64,000 nt of DNA, taken from positions 1 through 64,000 of the forward strand of contig NZ_JBGFGN010000132.1 of the NCBI RefSeq assembly GCF_041224595.1, given 5' to 3'. Made by a program: the position numbers and the translations under genes. This stretch comes from Donghicola sp041224595. GTDB lineage: Bacteria > Pseudomonadota > Alphaproteobacteria > Rhodobacterales > Rhodobacteraceae. Shown piece after piece: positions 59,880 through 64,000 of this stretch. The notes below the pieces were generated by a model. It did no database searches. It had not been told where the DNA came from and saw only the letters and a program-made list of their open reading frames with translations. How positions within the stretch are numbered: position 1 is the first letter of the stretch; every line of letters starts with the position of its first letter.

Positions 59880-60655
59880 GCGAGACGGACACCGTAGACA
59901 CACGCTCTGCCAAGCCCATTCGCCGTGCCATTCTGGCCATCTTGTGGGTGCAGATCGGGATCGGCGCGTTTCTGGCAGGATCAGATGTGATGTCGGGCTT
60001 GGACGGAGTGATGCGCCCGTCCAGCGCCCCCAGCTTTGATCAGCCCGTTCGGCCCGGAGATCAAACCCGACGGTTCGAGCCCGCGAACGCGCCGGACCTC
60101 ACCACTGATCCCAGCCGGCGCACCCCCTTTCCGGGCGGCGATAATGTACCTAGCCGATTGGCCTTCGAAGCCGCCGACGGCACCGCCTTTGTCAAAGGGC
60201 AGATCACGCCCGGTGACGCAGTCCGGTTCGACGAATGGCTCGCCACGGTGGACGTCGACCGAGTGCGGCTGATGTCCCCCGGCGGATCGGTGCAGGACGC
60301 ATTGCACATTGGCCGAACCATCCGCAAAAACGCGCTAGAGACGGTGATGCTGGCAGGCGACTTTTGCTATTCCGCTTGTCCCTACGTGCTCGCAGGCGGC
60401 ACCAGCAGACAGATTGACGACGAAGCCTCGGTCGGGGTGCACCAGCATTACTTTGACGAAAATACGGTGCTGCCCGCTTTTATCGCGGTCGAGAATATCC
60501 AGCGCGGTCAGGCAGAGGTCGTCGCCTATCTGACCGAGATGGGCATTGATCTGCGGGTAACAGAGCACGCCCTCTCGACCCCGCCGGATGAGATCTACGT
60601 GCTCGTCCCCGAAGAACTGGTCGAGTACGGCTTTACCACCGCCGAGGAGGCGTAA
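59876..60655 (+). CDS. Membrane-anchored ClpP-like serine protease (COG3904-like)
   Basis: A 259-residue protein with one N-terminal membrane segment (about 18-38) and a ClpP/crotonase-fold domain from about 95. LMSPGGSVQDALHIG is the oxyanion region (134-137), the nucleophile is S166 in FCYSACPYV, the His is H189 in SVGVHQHYF and the acid is D238 in TPPDEIYVL, in the same spacing as ClpP. EELVEYGFTT resembles the ClpP C-terminal motif. No ATPase partner is adjacent; its coupled neighbour is the coiled-coil membrane protein. Confidence 0.8.
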   Translation: MSETDTVDTRSAKPIRRAILAILWVQIGIGAFLAGSDVMSGLDGVMRPSSAPSFDQPVRPGDQTRRFEPANAPDLTTDPSRRTPFPGGDNVPSRLAFEAADGTAFVKGQITPGDAVRFDEWLATVDVDRVRLMSPGGSVQDALHIGRTIRKNALETVMLAGDFCYSACPYVLAGGTSRQIDDEASVGVHQHYFDENTVLPAFIAVENIQRGQAEVVAYLTEMGIDLRVTEHALSTPPDEIYVLVPEELVEYGFTTAEEA

Positions 60656-60658
60656 CGC

Positions 60659-61192
60659 TTAGGCGTTGCGCTGGATGATGGCGATCCCGACACACACCAG
60701 CGCAAGGCCCGAAAACACCGTCCGCGTGATGTTCCAAACCTGCCACGGCTCTGAATAGTCGGTCCAGATGCGGCTGGCCTCGGCCACCTCCGTATCGAGC
60801 GTGACGTCGAGTGCGCCAAGTGCTTCGTTCATCGGGACGTTCACCAGCATTGTCAGAAACAGGCCCCCGAACAGGTAGAGGAGCGCGCCCGCTCCGACCC
60901 ACAGTCCAGCGGCTCGCGCACCGGAGCGCAGCGCCAATATCGCCGCCGCGCCTAACACAAGGGGCGTGCCAAAAAATGCAGGGGCGAAGACCGCGTTTCG
61001 GACGGACGCGTTCATTTCTTGCATCGCGATAATCGCCACACGCGGATCCGCATGATCCAACCCCCACATGGTCGAGCAGACCCATGCATAGAAAAACCCA
61101 AAGATCGCCCCGCTGAACAAGAGCGAAAGAACCAGCGCCCCAGACACCAAATCAATTGATCTGGTGGAGTGAACTGTCTGTGTCATCGTCAT
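60659..61192 (-). CDS. DUF1772 (anthrone oxygenase-like) membrane protein
   Basis: A 177-residue protein with four hydrophobic segments (near 16-36, 60-80, 88-105 and 155-172); the VPMNEAL motif after the third helix and WNITRTVFSGLALV in the fourth match DUF1772. The family name comes from fungal anthrone oxygenases and the bacterial role is unknown. ATG 61192 (or 61186) is chosen. The divergent TetR gene and twin operators suggest repression by it. Confidence 0.8.
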   Translation of the reverse strand: MTMTQTVHSTRSIDLVSGALVLSLLFSGAIFGFFYAWVCSTMWGLDHADPRVAIIAMQEMNASVRNAVFAPAFFGTPLVLGAAAILALRSGARAAGLWVGAGALLYLFGGLFLTMLVNVPMNEALGALDVTLDTEVAEASRIWTDYSEPWQVWNITRTVFSGLALVCVGIAIIQRNA

Positions 61193-61205
61193 GAAATACC
61201 CCAAT

Positions 61206-61223
61206 CCGTAATGATGTGTACGC
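61206..61223. promoter_or_regulatory. Twin TetR operator, copy 1
   Basis: CCGTA-N8-TACGC, an 18-base near-palindrome, the first of two related sites 29 bases apart in the 86-base divergent promoter region. Confidence 0.55.
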
Positions 61224-61234
61224 CTATACAAAAT

Positions 61235-61252
61235 CCGTAACAAGATGTACGG
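61235..61252. promoter_or_regulatory. Twin TetR operator, copy 2
   Basis: CCGTAACAAGATGTACGG: perfect 5-base arms CCGTA/TACGG with an 8-base spacer. It shares CCGTAA and TGTACG with copy 1 at 61206. Confidence 0.6.
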
Positions 61253-61278
61253 TTTCGGTCAAGTGATTGGGAGACGCC

Positions 61279-61878
61279 ATGCAGGACGCCAAGAAAGACG
61301 CACGGAGCGAACAAATCGAAGAGGCCGCCTATGCGGTTCTGGCAGAGAAAGGATTCGCAGGCGCATCGATGCTGTCGATTGCCAAGCGGGCCAAATGCTC
61401 AAACGAAACGATGTACCGCTGGTACGGGGATAAGGTCGGGCTCTTTCGCGCACTCGTCACGCGAAATGCGGATCAAGCTGCAGATGTTCTCAGAGACGCG
61501 GCGGCTGAGGATCGCGACCCAATGACCATGCTAGAGCATTTTGGCCCCGTGCTCTTGGATGTCCTGCTTGGCGAAAAAGCTGTGGCCCTGAACCGTGCGG
61601 CGGCAGCGGATGGGAGCGGAGTGCTGGGGCTGACCCTCGCCGCGGCCGGACGCGACACCGTGCAGCCGCTGATCGTTGCGGTGATGGAGCGTGCCATAGG
61701 GCAAAGGGCGATATCAGGCCCCGCCGAGGCTGCGTGCGATTTGTACTTGTCGCTCCTGATCGGGGACTGGCAAATCCGGCGCGTGGTGGCGCGTGTCCCT
61801 GCCCCCTCTACCGAGATGTGCATAGGACGGGCAAAGCGGGCGGTACAGGGGCTGCGGGCTCTGATGCCCGCAAAATGA
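61279..61878 (+). CDS. TetR family transcriptional regulator
   Basis: A 199-residue regulator: the N-terminal HTH (IEEAAYAVLAEKGFAGASML, AKRAKCSNETMYRWYGDKVG, read in two parts) and a helical ligand domain. ATG 61279 follows GGAGA; an in-frame ATG-like codon exists at 61267. It is divergent from the DUF1772 gene with twin operators between. Confidence 0.9.
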   Translation: MQDAKKDARSEQIEEAAYAVLAEKGFAGASMLSIAKRAKCSNETMYRWYGDKVGLFRALVTRNADQAADVLRDAAAEDRDPMTMLEHFGPVLLDVLLGEKAVALNRAAAADGSGVLGLTLAAAGRDTVQPLIVAVMERAIGQRAISGPAEAACDLYLSLLIGDWQIRRVVARVPAPSTEMCIGRAKRAVQGLRALMPAK

Positions 61879-61879
61879 A

Positions 61880-61906
61880 AAACCCCCGCCGCAAGGGCGA
61901 GGGTTT
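61880..61906 (-). terminator. Terminator between tetR and tctA
   Basis: An 11-base stem with one mismatch (61880-61890 with 61896-61906) followed on the minus strand by TTTTTCATTTT. It mainly serves tctA, and it also lies just after the TetR stop. Confidence 0.7.
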
Positions 61907-61929
61907 CTGGCGTGTTTGATCTGAGGACA

Positions 61930-63465
61930 TCAGTCCGAAATTGCGCCTTCTTCGTCTTTGCGCTGCATTTTGTTTTTCAGCACGCGGCCAAAGATAATCG
62001 GCATTACGAAGCCGATGATCGCAATCGCCCATAGACCAAGCGACAGGGGGCTATCCACCAGGGTCCACCAGTCACCGTTGTCGATGGTGATCGCACGGCG
62101 CAGGTTGGCCTCCATCGAGTTCCCCAGCAGGGTCCCGAGGATGATGGGCACCAGCGGCACATCCAGCTTGCGCAGAACCCAGCCCATGACACCGAAGCCG
62201 ATCATCACCAGCAGGTCAAAGGACGAGCCCGAGATGCCGTAGATGCCGACAAAGCTGACCATCGCAACCACCGGCATCAGGATGCGCGGGGGCACCATCA
62301 GCAGACGGGTAAACAGGCCGACCATCGGGATGTTCATCGCCAGCAGCATGAAGTTCGCGATGAACAGCGCTGCGATCAGACCCCAAACCACATCAGGGTT
62401 CTGGGTGAACAGCAGCGGGCCAGGGGTGATGTTGAGCGACAGCAGAACGGCCAGCAGAACAGCGGTGGTACCGGATCCGGGCACACCCAGCGCCAGCATC
62501 GGCACCAGAGCACCACCCGCAGCCGCGTTGTTGCCGGTCTCAGGCGCAGCCACACCACGAGGATCGCCGGTGCCGAAAGTGCCTTCTTTGTCGACCAGAC
62601 GCTTTTCCATCGAGTAGCTGATGAACGAGCCCAGCGATGCGCCCGCACCGGGCAGAACGCCCGCGATGAAGCCCAGAACAGAGGTGCGCAGCATGGTCGG
62701 GGTACACTGCTTGATCATCGACAGCGGCGGCGTCAGACGACCAACTTTCAGCTGACGACCTTCGGCGCTGGCTTTGCCGTGACGTTCTTCGAGGAAGATC
62801 AAAACTTCGGACAGGGCAAACAGACCCACGATAGCCACAAGGAAGTCGAGACCATCATAGAGGTGCACTTCGCCAAAGGTGAAACGCGGCACGCCGGTTT
62901 GGGTATCCACACCGATCATCGCCAGCCCCAGACCAAGAGCAGCGGCGAAAGCCGACTTGGCTTGGTTGGTCGAGCTCACACCACCAAGGGTCATGAACGC
63001 CAGAGCGAAAAGGGCGAAGTATTCGGCAGGGCCAAACAGCAGGGCGACTTTGACCAACTGAGGTGCCAGAGCAATCAGCCCCCATGTCGCAAAGAACGCA
63101 CCAACGAAAGAGGCGATACCTGACAGGGACAGCGCTTCGCCAGCCATGCCCTTTTTCGCCATAGGGTGCCCGTCGAGACAGGTCATCATCGCAGGCTCAT
63201 CGCCCGGAATGTTCAGCAGGATCGAGCTGATCCGGCCACCATACATGGCGCCATAATACACGGACGTCAGCAGGATCAGCGAAGGTGTCGCCCCCAGACC
63301 CAGTGTGAACGCCAGCGGGATCAGAATAGCCACGCCGTTCGACGGCCCAAGGCCGGGCAGCGCGCCCATAACAGTCCCAAGAAAACAACCCAGCAGCGCC
63401 AGAAGCAGATTTTCAAAGGTCAGAGCGATCGCAAAGCCATCGCCAAGAGCAGAAAGGATATCCAT
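61930..63465 (-). CDS. tctA: Tripartite tricarboxylate transporter permease TctA
   Basis: The 511-residue large membrane subunit of a TTT-family transporter for citrate or related carboxylates. GALPGLGPSNGVAILIPLAF near the N-terminus, repeated as GVLPGAGASLGSF, and PGSGTTAVLLAVLLSL are typical, with about twelve membrane segments. ATG 63465 is chosen. It is 11 bases after tctB. Confidence 0.94.
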   Translation of the reverse strand: MDILSALGDGFAIALTFENLLLALLGCFLGTVMGALPGLGPSNGVAILIPLAFTLGLGATPSLILLTSVYYGAMYGGRISSILLNIPGDEPAMMTCLDGHPMAKKGMAGEALSLSGIASFVGAFFATWGLIALAPQLVKVALLFGPAEYFALFALAFMTLGGVSSTNQAKSAFAAALGLGLAMIGVDTQTGVPRFTFGEVHLYDGLDFLVAIVGLFALSEVLIFLEERHGKASAEGRQLKVGRLTPPLSMIKQCTPTMLRTSVLGFIAGVLPGAGASLGSFISYSMEKRLVDKEGTFGTGDPRGVAAPETGNNAAAGGALVPMLALGVPGSGTTAVLLAVLLSLNITPGPLLFTQNPDVVWGLIAALFIANFMLLAMNIPMVGLFTRLLMVPPRILMPVVAMVSFVGIYGISGSSFDLLVMIGFGVMGWVLRKLDVPLVPIILGTLLGNSMEANLRRAITIDNGDWWTLVDSPLSLGLWAIAIIGFVMPIIFGRVLKNKMQRKDEEGAISD

Positions 63466-63476
63466 ATCGTGTCTCC

Positions 63477-63908
63477 TTAGAAGCCGAGCGGGCCACGGGC
63501 CAGCGAGAGCCCGAGCACGAGGTGGAAGATGACGTAGATGCCAACCGAGGTTCCGACGCCTGTGGCGACAGATCCGATGATGGTCGAGCCCAAACGCCAC
63601 GCCAGATAGGTGGCAGCGATTGCGGTCGCGAAGACAAATCCGATGATCGGCAGGAACTCTGCGTACAGGACCATCACGACGACTGCGGCCGCGATTTCGA
63701 CGAAACGACCAAAGTCAGGCCAATGAGGCTCTGGATCGGGTTTGATCGCAATCACGGCAGAGCTGATGCCGAGGATCGCTGCGATAATCAGGGGAAATGC
63801 TTTGGGGCCGACTGCGTCCGACAAAAAGCTCTCTTCGATGGCAAGGGCAGACATTGCGTACCCGATGGCCAGAAGAACGCCGAACACGCCAAAGATACGA
63901 TCACTCAT
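63477..63908 (-). CDS. tctB: Tripartite tricarboxylate transporter small permease TctB
   Basis: A 143-residue protein with four hydrophobic segments and a FPLIIAAILGISSAVIAI stretch typical of TctB. It pairs with TctA. The binding-protein gene tctC most likely precedes it beyond the right edge. ATG 63908 follows GGAGA. Confidence 0.9.
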   Translation of the reverse strand: MSDRIFGVFGVLLAIGYAMSALAIEESFLSDAVGPKAFPLIIAAILGISSAVIAIKPDPEPHWPDFGRFVEIAAAVVVMVLYAEFLPIIGFVFATAIAATYLAWRLGSTIIGSVATGVGTSVGIYVIFHLVLGLSLARGPLGF

Positions 63909-63947
63909 CAAGGATCTCCTGAGACGGCTATGGTTTGAATAAGGAAA

Positions 63948-63980
63948 GGGACGCCGCATGAAGGGGAGAGGCGGCGTCCC
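63948..63980 (-). other. Hairpin upstream of tctB, probable tctC-tctB attenuator
   Basis: GGGACGCCGC (63948-63957) pairs perfectly with GCGGCGTCCC (63971-63980). On the minus strand it is followed by TTTCCTTATT, so it can partly terminate a transcript coming from an upstream tctC, giving more binding protein than permease. Confidence 0.55.
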
Positions 63981-64000
63981 TAAAGTCTACACAGGGGGGC

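Noticed and set aside
58599..61878. Possible phage-defence island near the ClpP-like protease
   Set aside because: No nuclease, helicase, reverse transcriptase or integrase genes and no tRNA-adjacent repeat pair; the tRNA-Pro at 57312 has no visible duplicated 3' end downstream.

Overview
The window looks like a chromosome segment from an alphaproteobacterium of the family Rhodobacteraceae (Roseobacter group). Evidence: high GC with CG-rich third positions; alphaproteobacterial gene orders (folK-rpoZ-rel-DUF2062-pdxJ-acpS-lepB-rnc-era, ffh-CM-rpsP-rimM-trmD-rplS-rpmE, leuC-leuD-leuB); a split b/b' ATP synthase F0 operon; the ParA-like division regulator MipZ; and CobC/CbiB plus BluB cobamide genes. 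It is mostly core genome. I see no prophage, IS element, CRISPR array or rRNA operon. One tRNA (Pro, CGG) is present. No gene-free stretch exceeds about 280 bases.

Layout. 0.1-10.9 kb: a long minus-strand operon running folK, rpoZ, rel, DUF2062, pdxJ, LysE exporter, acpS, lepB, rnc, DMT transporter, era, DUF1491, with recO beyond a gene on the other strand. Many junctions are 4-base NTGA overlaps. 11-14.3 kb (+): NYN-domain protein, ispH, DUF3429, rnhA, TRIC channel. 14.3-16.5 kb (-): small membrane protein, fmt, a degenerate deformylase-like protein, def. 16.6-24.3 kb: PatB-type C-S lyase, a divergent HxlR regulator/QorB pair, glutathionyl-hydroquinone reductase, cobC-cbiB, lytic transglycosylase, GNAT. 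24.3-27.7 kb (-): smc. 27.9-30.9 kb: GNAT, a 10-TM TsoY/TDT-like protein, a FadR-type regulator, a small membrane protein. 31-33.6 kb (-): F0 operon atpI-atpB-atpE-b'-b. 33.8-35.7 kb: ArsR, LysR and azoreductase. 36-43.2 kb (+): ffh, two GNAT paralogues, chorismate mutase, rpsP, bluB, a 47-aa protein, rimM, trmD, rplS, rpmE, interrupted by an AT-rich antisense gene resembling a nucleotidyl cyclase. 43.2-50.5 kb: mipZ (+) and a tightly coupled minus operon rsfS-rlmH-gpmI-envC-ctpA-rppH. 50.8-57.3 kb (+): leuC, leuD, membrane protein, secreted EEP-fold enzyme, leuB, DMT transporter, tRNA-Pro. 57.4-64 kb: AraC regulator, a membrane coiled-coil protein coupled to a ClpP-like membrane serine protease, a TetR regulator divergent from a DUF1772 protein with twin operators, and tctA/tctB of a tripartite tricarboxylate transporter whose binding-protein gene probably lies beyond the right edge.

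The most unusual items are: the orphan cyclase-like gene placed antisense between trmD and rplS; the deformylase-like pseudoenzyme beside canonical def and fmt; the two-gene membrane coiled-coil/ClpP-like operon; an exonuclease-family gene whose only sensible start appears to be CTG; and several well-formed operators and intercistronic hairpins. I found no clearly new multi-gene defence or mobile system; the cyclase-like gene is the nearest candidate and has no visible effector partner. All assignments come from reading motifs and context; no database search was run.
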